NCBI GenBank assembly: GCA_021827245.1
Contig: JAKAWN010000151.1
Coordinates: 1-14,178 of the forward strand
Length of the DNA stretch: 14,178 bases
DNA from: Acidobacteriota bacterium
Lineage (GTDB): Bacteria; Acidobacteriota; Terriglobia; UBA7540
Reading direction: 5' to 3'
The notes under the pieces were generated by a model, which was not told the origin of the DNA, did no database searches, and was given only the letters and a program-made list of their open reading frames with translations. A program made the translations under genes and the position numbers. Each line of letters starts with the position of its first letter. Within the stretch, counting starts at the first letter, position 1. Below, one piece after another: positions 6,796 through 13,585 of this stretch.

Positions 6796-6824
6796 ATTGT
6801 ACCCTCTTTATTACCCTTTCTTAA
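6796..6824 (-). promoter_or_regulatory. Sigma70-like promoter for MNT-HEPN
   Basis: On the minus strand TTAAGA (6824-6819) and TACAAT (6801-6796) are separated by exactly 17 bp, matching four of six and five of six consensus positions. Transcription would start near 6789, about 43 nt before the MNT ATG. The -35 box lies in the last codons of the helicase gene and overlaps a 7-bp-stem hairpin (TACCCTT / AAGGGTA, 6812-6829). Confidence 0.45.
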
Positions 6825-9800
6825 GGGTATTATCGTTCGGGCCGGCTTCGCCATTTTGCTGTTTCAGGGCGGCGGTCGGAAGCGTGTAGTGCGCAACCTG
6901 GGTTACTTCATGCCAACCAAACCGTGCGGGATCCTGATGAGTCTGCAATCTTGGCTGGTCCTTGGCACAATCTGTAACGACGTAGAGCCAGTAACATTCA
7001 CGGCGATCTTCAGCCACTCGATGTTCATTGGGCGTAATGATAATGGGGCCATCGCTTGCTGCCAGTCCTTTCACTTCGATCAGGCGCAGTTCGCCGCTCT
7101 GAGTATCAAGGCTTGTAAGATCATAGCCCAGGTCCTTTTCGTGAACGTCAGCCACTGCCCGGCCCGCGGCGCGCTCGTATTCCATCGCCACCCGCATGGC
7201 GGTTTGTTCGGTCTCGGGATTTGGCCGCAGGTTGCGAAGTTCCGGCCGGGCGCGCTCAGGGTGAGGCATGACAAGAGCTGTTGCGATCCGCTCCACACCC
7301 TGGAGAGAAAGCGCCTTCTGACGTTCTAGTTCATCCAGCCTTTGGTCACGCCGGCGAAGAAGCTGGTCATGGCGGTCTTCGGCCTGAGCCAGGCGGCCAG
7401 CCGCACCTTCAACACCGCACTCTTTTTCATCCTGCGCCCGGCCAATGTCCAGGTCAGCCCGCGCAATCAGTTCCGTGAGCGAGAGTTCAACGTGGTGGCG
7501 AATTCGTTCGACTTCTTCCTCTCGCTCGGCTCTGATTTCATCGATGAACGGCGTGAGGGCTTTTCCCTGCAGGAACGGCATGGCTTCCGGCACAGCGGCG
7601 ACATCAGGCAATGGGGACGGAACCATCGCCGGCTGAAAATCCCCGAGTATGGATGGCTCGCGTAAGGCCGGCTCGCCGTTTTGAGACAACTCGACAACGA
7701 AGAGACGCTCGTGCACTACATTGCCAAGGCCGTCCACCACGCGGGCGCGGTAAAAATCCAGCCGGGCCGGTTGGTCGTGGCGGAGCGAATAGAAGGTGGC
7801 ACCTTCAACGAGTGCAGGGCGCGATTCCTCCTCAACGTTTCTGCGGAGGGCCTCAAATAAGGGATGGCCCGGCGTTACCCATTCCAGGTTGTTTTCCTCT
7901 GCTATCTTTCGGTCCGTCGCAAGGTGTGGGTAACGACCGGCCAATGGAGGGAGTCGCCAGCCTGGCTGATGTTCAAAGCGGTGGAGAGCAGCAGGAGTGG
8001 GGCCGGGATTGAAAGTGTGGGGAAGGGACGCATGCGGACGCAAGTTCAGTGATGCAAGCGGAGCGGACTCCGTGAGAAAACGGGCAATGGTTTCCGGCAC
8101 AACACGACGCTCCTGGGCTCGCGCCCGACGCTCGACGAGCATCGCCAAGTTGAGCTTCTTGGTTGCCAATCCTTCAAGGGCGTTCTTGCAGATGGCGCGG
8201 AACCGTTCTTCGCTGACATCACGCAAAATCTTGTCTTCTAGTTCCTCATCACCCAGCTTTCCCGCATAATAATCGCGCAGGATACGGTCAATCTGGGCTG
8301 GAGGAAGCACGTCGCCGACCACGTTGAACACTGCGTCATCCTCAAGCGCATCGCGGATTTCCTGAAGACGTTCGAGCAACTTCTCCAGAACGCGGCCCTC
8401 AACCGTGTTGGTGGCGACGAAATTGAAGATCAGGCAGTCTTTGGTCTGCCCATACCGGTGGATACGGCCCATGCGCTGCTCAAGCCGGTTGGGGTTCCAC
8501 GGAATGTCATAATTAAACAGGATGTGACAGACCTGAAGGTTGATCCCTTCACCAGCAGCTTCTGTCGCGACCAGGATCTGGAAATTACCCTCCCTAAATT
8601 CCTGTTCCGCCCAAAGACGCGTGCCCGGATCTTCACGAGAGCCTGGCTTCATCCCGCCATGAATATAGCCAGTTCGAAAGCCCCAATCCGTGAGCTGTTT
8701 AACGAGATAATCCAACGTATCTTTGAATTCCGTAAAAATAAGCAGGCGCTGGTCTGGCCGATCGAAGAAGCCCTCTGCGCGAAGAACCCTTTTAAGTTCA
8801 GAAAGCTTGGCTTCCGCACCTGCTGATTCCACTTCTTCCGCCATCTTCGCGAGCCGCTCAAGCTCCTGAATCTCTTCCTGAATCTCCTGCGGATTCCGCG
8901 CAATAGACATGAGCGCCAGCCGTTCTTCCCACTTTTCGCGCTCCTCTTCTTCCATTTCATCCAAATCATCTACGTCTGGCGGTTCGAGCGCCGCTGCGAT
9001 CAGTTGCTGGCCGCGACGAAGGGCCGATTGGAGACGGCTGGCACGATTTTCGAGCGAGCGCTGGACCGCAAAAGTGCTGGATGCGAGTCGGCGCTGGTAA
9101 AGTGTCATGAGGAATCCAACCGCACGGGAGCGCGGATCGTCTTCGCGCTCGGCCGCACGTCGGCTCTGGGATTTTACGAACTGCGTTACTTCCCGATAGA
9201 GATCATCCTCCGCGCCGTCTATAAGGAAGGGAACAGTCTGGGGGATGCGTCGCGTGAATATCTTCTTTGCTTCCCAATGCCCATCTGCAGCCCGCTCAGG
9301 AAAATAGACCATGCCCTCTTTCAAGCGGCGCAAATAAAACGGGGCACGGCGTCGTTCCATCGCGTCCCGGATGGATTTGACATCGGCAAAGGCATCTTCG
9401 TCTAGCAGTCGTAGAAAAAGGGTGAAATTCAGCGGGTCGCCCTTATGCGGTGTTGCTGTTAACAGCAGCGAATGATCGCTGCTGTCGCGCAACAGTTCTC
9501 CCAATTTGTAACGGAGACTCTTCTTGTCTTCGGCTGCCGCCGACATGCGGTGCGCCTCGTCCACTATGGCGAGATCCCATCGGGCCTGACGTAGACTTGG
9601 CAGAATGTCGTCTCGCTTGGCGAGATCCAAAGATGTGATCACCTGCTTATTCTCAAGCCACTGATTCACTCCGAACTGGGAACGCAACTCAAACCCGCGC
9701 ATCACGATGAATTTCTCGTCGAACTTTTCCTTCATCTCCCGTTGCCACTGAAAAGCAAGATTGGCCGGACAAACGATCAACGTCCGTTCTGCTAAGCCAC

Positions 9801-10236
9801 GGAGCTTCAGTTCGCGGAGAAGCAAGCCCGCCATGATTGTCTTTCCTGCGCCGGCATCATCCGCGAGCAAGAAACGCACGCGAGGAAGCTTCAACATATA
9901 GTCGTAAACGGCCTCAAGCTGGTGCGGGAGAGGATCAACGCGGGAAACGGAGAGCCCAAAGTATGGATCAAACTCGAATGCAATGCCCAGGGAATATGCT
10001 TGGATACCAAGGCGGAGCAGGTTGCCCTCGCCCTCGAAGGTTGGGGACGACTCGATAATCCCCAGTTCTGCTAAATCAGCAGCCGATAGTGACACACTGC
10101 GAAACTTTTCTGTCCGCACTCCAACCAGCCCCACATGCCAAGCACTATCACCGGTGTTCGAAACGGTCTCGACGCGCATCGGCTCGCTGAAGAGTCGTCC
10201 TGTTACGATTTGGCCTCGCTTAATCTCCCTCCCCAT
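6811..10236 (-). CDS. SNF2-family helicase with C-terminal DUF3883 nuclease-like domain
   Basis: This 1141-residue protein has superfamily-2 helicase motifs: DDAGAGKT (126-133) for ATP binding, IVDEAH (224-229), LLLTATPHKG (257-266), then a C-terminal helicase lobe with LLIFTEFKDTLDYL and EQRMGRIHRYGQ near 586-597. A charged, coiled-coil-like region (about 900-1000) leads to a DUF3883 domain with YDLTSLD, LRLIEVKG and ITPNEH. D1039, E1054 and K1056 are arranged like a PD-(D/E)XK nuclease centre. It is a cytoplasmic ATP-dependent DNA translocase, probably the effector or sensor arm of the defence locus alongside the DUF1156 methylase. ATG at 10236 is the first possible start after an in-frame stop. 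The nearest strong AGGAGG lies about 20 bases upstream, so initiation may be weak. The domain call is secure; nuclease activity is inferred. Confidence 0.92.
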   Translation of the reverse strand: MGREIKRGQIVTGRLFSEPMRVETVSNTGDSAWHVGLVGVRTEKFRSVSLSAADLAELGIIESSPTFEGEGNLLRLGIQAYSLGIAFEFDPYFGLSVSRVDPLPHQLEAVYDYMLKLPRVRFLLADDAGAGKTIMAGLLLRELKLRGLAERTLIVCPANLAFQWQREMKEKFDEKFIVMRGFELRSQFGVNQWLENKQVITSLDLAKRDDILPSLRQARWDLAIVDEAHRMSAAAEDKKSLRYKLGELLRDSSDHSLLLTATPHKGDPLNFTLFLRLLDEDAFADVKSIRDAMERRRAPFYLRRLKEGMVYFPERAADGHWEAKKIFTRRIPQTVPFLIDGAEDDLYREVTQFVKSQSRRAAEREDDPRSRAVGFLMTLYQRRLASSTFAVQRSLENRASRLQSALRRGQQLIAAALEPPDVDDLDEMEEEEREKWEERLALMSIARNPQEIQEEIQELERLAKMAEEVESAGAEAKLSELKRVLRAEGFFDRPDQRLLIFTEFKDTLDYLVKQLTDWGFRTGYIHGGMKPGSREDPGTRLWAEQEFREGNFQILVATEAAGEGINLQVCHILFNYDIPWNPNRLEQRMGRIHRYGQTKDCLIFNFVATNTVEGRVLEKLLERLQEIRDALEDDAVFNVVGDVLPPAQIDRILRDYYAGKLGDEELEDKILRDVSEERFRAICKNALEGLATKKLNLAMLVERRARAQERRVVPETIARFLTESAPLASLNLRPHASLPHTFNPGPTPAALHRFEHQPGWRLPPLAGRYPHLATDRKIAEENNLEWVTPGHPLFEALRRNVEEESRPALVEGATFYSLRHDQPARLDFYRARVVDGLGNVVHERLFVVELSQNGEPALREPSILGDFQPAMVPSPLPDVAAVPEAMPFLQGKALTPFIDEIRAEREEEVERIRHHVELSLTELIARADLDIGRAQDEKECGVEGAAGRLAQAEDRHDQLLRRRDQRLDELERQKALSLQGVERIATALVMPHPERARPELRNLRPNPETEQTAMRVAMEYERAAGRAVADVHEKDLGYDLTSLDTQSGELRLIEVKGLAASDGPIIITPNEHRVAEDRRECYWLYVVTDCAKDQPRLQTHQDPARFGWHEVTQVAHYTLPTAALKQQNGEAGPNDNTLKKG

Positions 10237-10521
10237 CGCAAACGATTCTGGCGAAACCTCCTTTGTGTCTTTTCATTAGCTTTGACGGAAATACTACCAC
10301 AATGTAATCCCTCTCTCCGGAGCAATATTGCTGAGAAGATGCCATTGAGACTTCGCAGAATGCAATGGGCCGATTTTAGACGGAAACCAACACACAATCC
10401 GGCATCCCAGGCTTCAAGACGGATATTTGTCTCGTGAAAGGTCGCATCGGTTCATCTTCCCACCAATGAAGGCCTTGCCCACCACGTTCCGTGCTTTCGT
10501 GGGATATTCGGTCCGCCAGTT
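10237..10521. other. Intergenic region between divergent helicase and sigma-like genes
   Basis: No credible gene is seen. The region must hold the helicase promoter, but I found no hexamer pair with good spacing. A perfect 12-bp palindrome AGCAATATTGCT lies at 10321-10332, with a CCATTG / CAATGG inverted repeat just beside it around 10343-10369. Either could be an operator for the defence operon. AAAGGAGG at about 10257-10264 (minus strand) may serve the helicase start. Confidence 0.5.
10321..10332. promoter_or_regulatory. 12-bp palindrome, possible operator
   Basis: AGCAATATTGCT is a perfect palindrome about 85 bp upstream of the helicase start. The location fits a regulator site, but no partner protein is known. 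Confidence 0.3.
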
Positions 10522-10784
10522 GGTTTAAAGCACTCGGTCACTTCTCCTTTTCCCCTTAACTCTCGCGGGCACGGCAGGATGGCAAGAACACCTGCGCCCT
10601 GCCGACGCAGGCTCTGCCTTCCCGACACCACGGACCCTCCGGGTGACGGTCCCCCCGAAACAATCAACCGATACCGGCGAGATTTCTTTCGGCTCCCCCG
10701 TCAAGGCAGCGGGTGGGAGCAGGCGAGCCACCTGCCTCTGGGGGGTGCCCCGCGAGAAGCAGGGCAGAAAAGGAGATAACAACC
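10522..10784 (+). promoter_or_regulatory. Repeated structured leader, copy 1
   Basis: About 260 bp immediately before the sigma-like gene match 13334-13585 along their whole length, with small indels. Conserved blocks include CTCGCGGGCACGGCAGGATG, CCTGC-NGAC-GCAGG (5-bp stem), a second stem GGACC...GGTCC, and TGCCC...GGGCA just before the ribosome-binding site AAAAGGAGATAACAACC. In the other copy the second stem reads GCCGC...GCGGC, so pairing is kept although the sequence changed. A structured leader or a folded single-strand promoter are both possible. Confidence 0.65.
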
Positions 10785-11690
10785 ATGACCGAGCAAACCA
10801 AAATTCGACAGACCGAAAACGAAAGCGCAGGCCCGCAGGGGCACACAGTCAGTGCGCGCAATGGCGCTGAGAGAAATGAGACAAAGCCCACGGTTTCATG
10901 GGCCGCTCTGCTTGAATTGGTCTTGAGTAAGAAAATTCCGCCGCTCGACGTTTTACAGATGCAGGCTCTATTGCACTATCTGTTTGACGCAGCAAAGACC
11001 CCACTTCGTCTCCAGGTTGCGGAGGTTGTTTACCGCTATAACCACGACCATCCGAACGCACTGGACCTCTTCCTTGCTTGCACTCTGCCTACGGCAGCGA
11101 AGGCCGCGCGGCGGAAGGCGGAAAGATTATTCATTCAGCCCTCAGATTTGCAGGTTGAATTGATGTACGACGGTGCAGTCTCAGCAGCCATTAAAATGTT
11201 TCAACTCAACCGTCCTCTGCGTTCCATCCCGAACGCTTTTCGGCGCTACGTCCTTCGCGGGTTGTCCCGTGGAATGTTGCGGAGGTATTTCACGCGAGAG
11301 GAAAACAGCCAGATTCGCCCGCTTGGGGATGTCAGGGCCGTTCGCACTCGGAAGACGGTTGCCCGTAACACGATCGAGCGGGAGGTTATCGTGAAAGAAC
11401 TGCTGGACCAGGTGACCAATTACTCGAACTTGCGCCCTCCAGTTCTGGCGACACTTCAATGCATTACGGCTCTCGGCCCGGATTTTGCCCTGAAGGAGCT
11501 CGCATACACCGCATCGGGTGACCCCAACAAGTGGAAGCGCGCAATGGGCCGAAGGCCGGTTCTCGATCCTGACGCCATATCCGAGGCTATGGGAGTTCCG
11601 AAGAAGGATGTACATCGCTATCTCCGTGAGGCGAGAGTTATTTTGCGCCAGGCGTTTAATGCCGACGGAAGGTTATTCCAGATTCAATGA
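10785..11690 (+). CDS. Sigma-factor-like protein of unknown function with ArdC-like N-terminal head
   Basis: The frame is 301 residues from ATG 10785, chosen because AAAAGGAGATAACAACC precedes it and the same start is used in the repeat copy at 13586; the frame also extends upstream to 10713. Residues 1-41 are almost identical to the start of the ArdC-type gene at 13586. The rest differs. YDGAVSAAIKMFQLNRPLRS plus IPNAFRRYVLRGLSRGMLRR (about 128-168) resembles sigma70 region 2. Near the C-terminus, DAISEAMGVPKKDVHRYLRE is helix-turn-helix-like, as in region 4. I therefore suspect a divergent sigma factor or DNA-binding regulator, but I cannot name a family. It runs divergently from the helicase, leaving room for shared control. 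A GC-rich hairpin follows 14 bp after the stop. Confidence 0.75.
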   Translation: MTEQTKIRQTENESAGPQGHTVSARNGAERNETKPTVSWAALLELVLSKKIPPLDVLQMQALLHYLFDAAKTPLRLQVAEVVYRYNHDHPNALDLFLACTLPTAAKAARRKAERLFIQPSDLQVELMYDGAVSAAIKMFQLNRPLRSIPNAFRRYVLRGLSRGMLRRYFTREENSQIRPLGDVRAVRTRKTVARNTIEREVIVKELLDQVTNYSNLRPPVLATLQCITALGPDFALKELAYTASGDPNKWKRAMGRRPVLDPDAISEAMGVPKKDVHRYLREARVILRQAFNADGRLFQIQ

Positions 11691-11991
11691 GGCCCTCCGC
11701 AGTGGCACGCGCCGAGCGTGCCCCCGGTAAACTTTAATGGATTCTAATTTTTGCGCGCTGGGCACGTCGTTTTCTGCCGAACCAGATGACAACGAGCGCG
11801 GTCAGGGCGAATGACGAACGGGGTCATTTTCGTGTGCGTGTCTTTTTTCCTTTGAAGCAGCTTTGACGATTCAACTTTCGCCCACGAGAGTCTAATTGCG
11901 GTGGAACGAGCTACTCGCTCGACTCCTGTCCGCCACGCTTACGAGAGTTGGCTGGACTCATCAGTAGAGGCGGCGCTCGAAGGGGGCCTCG
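11691..11991. other. Intergenic region between convergent genes
   Basis: The 300 bp between the sigma-like gene and the hydrolase end hold no frame I can support. Apart from the hairpin at 11702-11722 I see only AT-rich tracts and a short GAGC...GCTC inverted repeat around 11909-11921. Its convergent position makes it a likely site of transcription termination. Confidence 0.5.
11702..11722 (+). terminator. GC hairpin after the sigma-like gene
   Basis: GGCACGC-GCCGA-GCGTGCC is a perfect 7-bp stem with a 5-nt loop, 14 bp after the stop codon. No T-tract follows directly, so as a terminator it is weak. The GTGG at 11702-11705 makes it also resemble a REP element of a different subtype. Confidence 0.35.
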
Positions 11992-12792
11992 CTAATCGGC
12001 GGCTACGGACTTTAGGAAGGACTTGACTACCGTCTCAAAGCGTTCGGGTTGGTCATACGGAACTCCGTGGCCAGCGCCTTGAATCTGTTCGACCCGAACG
12101 CGCGGGTTAAGGCTCTGCAGCTCTCTTGCCGTTTCAGGCGAAACGACGGGAGCATCCCCAATGACGAGGAGAATAGGGACGCAAATTCTGCTCACCAGCT
12201 GGTGATATTCGGGGTTGGGCGGCGTGAGAGCGCCAAACGCACTCATCCGGGTTTGTAACCTCGCCGCAGCCAGGAGTTCGAGAATCTCAAACGAACGATG
12301 AGGGTGGCGGGACCGTGCCGCAGCCAACACTTCGCCCTTATTCAGGCTGAGAAGTCGGCGATGCTGCTCGGCGACATCGCTATCGCAAACTTCGCGCTGA
12401 CGCTGCGGGCTCAAGAAGGTCGGATCAGCCAGGATGACTCCGCGAATGGCATCGCCGATCTGACTCGCCACCACGGCCGCAGTCATGCCTCCCATCGAAT
12501 GCCCCAGGAGAATGGGGGCGGCAAGTCCGAGCCCTCGGATGAGGCCCAGGACGTCGCTCGCGTGATCCTCGTATCGATATCCATGGAGCGGTGCGCTCGA
12601 CTTGCCGTGCCCCCTGGCATCAGGCATCACCACATCGAATTCACCCTCAAGAGCGCGGGCCAAAGGGCTCCAGCAGGCCCCGTTCCCGGTTAATCCATGG
12701 AGCAAAACCAATGGCGGTCTGGCTCCTCCGGTTCTCAGGTAATGTATGTTGGCACCACCTGCTTCACAGACTCCTGTCATCCAGTTCGGCAT
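11992..12792 (-). CDS. Alpha/beta-hydrolase
   Basis: This 266-residue protein has a standard alpha/beta-hydrolase layout. LVLLHGLTGNG near 28-38 supplies the oxyanion hole, PDARGHGKSS follows near 57-66, and the nucleophile elbow GHSMGG at 97-102 carries S99. LLVIGDAP carries the likely acid D213, and GAGHGVPY carries H242. It lacks a signal peptide and is probably cytoplasmic. Family members include esterases, C-C hydrolases and lactonases, and the substrate cannot be read from the sequence. It stands alone on the minus strand, divergent from the small gene at 12896, with a weak promoter candidate 15 bp upstream (TTGCAA, 18 bp, TATTAA). No link to the defence genes is evident. Confidence 0.88.
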   Translation of the reverse strand: MPNWMTGVCEAGGANIHYLRTGGARPPLVLLHGLTGNGACWSPLARALEGEFDVVMPDARGHGKSSAPLHGYRYEDHASDVLGLIRGLGLAAPILLGHSMGGMTAAVVASQIGDAIRGVILADPTFLSPQRQREVCDSDVAEQHRRLLSLNKGEVLAAARSRHPHRSFEILELLAAARLQTRMSAFGALTPPNPEYHQLVSRICVPILLVIGDAPVVSPETARELQSLNPRVRVEQIQGAGHGVPYDQPERFETVVKSFLKSVAAD

Positions 12793-12806
12793 TGCAGTCG
12801 CTTAGA

Positions 12807-12836
12807 TTAATAACAAGTCCAGAAAAAGTTTTGCAA
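12807..12836 (-). promoter_or_regulatory. Possible promoter of the hydrolase gene
   Basis: On the minus strand TTGCAA (12836-12831) and TATTAA (12812-12807) are 18 bp apart, each matching four of six consensus bases. The untranslated leader would be only about 8 nt. The match is weak and lies at the edge of the inverted repeat at 12835-12860. Confidence 0.25.
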
Positions 12837-12860
12837 AAATTGCGGGATGTCGCAATTTTT
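12835..12860. promoter_or_regulatory. Perfect 10-bp inverted repeat, operator or attenuator
   Basis: AAAAATTGCG - GGATGT - CGCAATTTTT is perfect over ten base pairs and is followed by one more T. It lies between divergent genes, 36 bp before the ATG at 12896. The stem with A and T tracts could end transcription in either direction, but its position between divergent starts fits an operator or an attenuator better. Confidence 0.5.
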
Positions 12861-12895
12861 TCTTGGACCCAACCGCAAATCAAAGGAGGAACAGA

Positions 12896-13168
12896 ATGAT
12901 TCGTGAATTTCAGCAATATCGCTTTGCGCGGATCGAAGCCCAGAACATCACAAGGGCGCAGCTTGAAGCGCAATTCAAGGATGGAATCGGTGGGCTTGAA
13001 GAGGTCGAGAAGGTCATCGAGCAACTCATAATGACGGAACAGACGTGTACCCCTTGGCGCCAGTCTGAAGTGGAGCGGGCCGCGTCCCGCGACGGAACGC
13101 GAATGGCCGCACTTGAGTTCTACTGGGCGCATCGGCACCGACGTCCGTCCAGTCCTGAGTGGCAATGA
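12896..13168 (+). CDS. Hypothetical 90-residue protein
   Basis: The ATG at 12896 is preceded by AAAGGAGGAACAG, an excellent ribosome-binding site. An upstream in-frame TTG at 12863 is rejected for lack of such a site. The protein is charged and mostly helical in appearance, with IEAQNITRAQLEAQFKDGI and GLEEVEKVIEQLIMTEQ segments and an aromatic, basic end (ALEFYWAHRHRR). There is no signal peptide or membrane segment. I do not recognise the family. The frame continues after the TGA stop into a DUF1127-like segment (13184-13282). Its role is unknown; its place between hydrolase and ArdC leader suggests accessory-element cargo. Confidence 0.65.
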   Translation: MIREFQQYRFARIEAQNITRAQLEAQFKDGIGGLEEVEKVIEQLIMTEQTCTPWRQSEVERAASRDGTRMAALEFYWAHRHRRPSSPEWQ

Positions 13169-13183
13169 AGCGCTCCGCATTTT

Positions 13184-13282
13184 GTGATTCTGGAATACCA
13201 GGATCTGCACGCTCTTTCCGATCAAGACTACGGCGACATGGGCATCCGGTCCGATATAAAACGCACCCCAAAATCAATGTGA
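13184..13282 (+). pseudogene. Possible DUF1127-like remnant
   Basis: A GTG-started 32-codon frame ends at TGA 13280-13282 and reads LHALSDQDYGDMGIRSDIKR, close to the DUF1127 pattern L..LsDr.L.DIGisRsdI but one residue short between GI and RSDI. It is in the same frame as, and begins five codons after, the stop of the 12896 gene, so it may be the severed tail of that gene or a separate tiny gene. No ribosome-binding site is clear. The match is short and tentative. Confidence 0.3.
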
Positions 13283-13333
13283 TGGGCGGCCCACTGCGGG
13301 CTGGTCCTCTGATTTGACTTCGGTCTGCCTTTC

Positions 13334-13585
13334 GGTTTAACGCGCTCGGTCAAGTCTCCTTTTCCCCTTTACTCTCGCGGGCACGGCAGGATGGCGAAAG
13401 CTCCTACGCCCTGCGGACGCAGGCTCGGCTTGCGGCTTCGCCGCCCTGCGGGTGCGGCCCCTCCAAAAAAATCAGGCGAAACAAGCGAGATTTTTTCGGT
13501 TCCTCCGCCCAATCCGCCACGGGAGTAGGCTCCACCTGCCTCTGGGTGCCCCGCGAGAAGCAGGGCAGAAAAGGAGATAACAACC
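13334..13585 (+). promoter_or_regulatory. Repeated structured leader, copy 2
   Basis: About 250 bp before the ArdC-type gene are homologous to 10522-10784. The end, from CCTGCCTCTGGG to the start codon, is almost identical (copy 1 has three extra G), including the TGCCC...GGGCA hairpin and AAAAGGAGATAACAACC. The central part differs more but keeps stems: CCTGC-GGAC-GCAGG and GCCGC...GCGGC. Homology continues to about 13707, inside the coding region. Confidence 0.65.

Noticed and set aside
6664..7329. Plus-strand 221-codon frame
   Set aside because: It crosses the MNT and helicase genes on the opposite strand; it is a GC-driven shadow without family features.
1..10236. Calling the locus canonical DISARM or BREX
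   Set aside because: No DrmB (DUF1998), DrmC (phospholipase-D-like), BrxL or PglZ gene is visible; only the methylase/ATPase/helicase similarity can be claimed within this window.
10203..10397. Minus-strand 64-codon frame overlapping the helicase start
   Set aside because: It has no ribosome-binding site or recognisable domain and overlaps a well-supported gene in another frame.
10713..10784. Upstream extension of the sigma-like gene
   Set aside because: The strong ribosome-binding site and the identical start in the other copy point to 10785; the extension lies in the structured leader.
12764..13225. Minus-strand 153-codon frame
   Set aside because: It is antisense to the small gene with the excellent ribosome-binding site and overlaps the start of the hydrolase gene.
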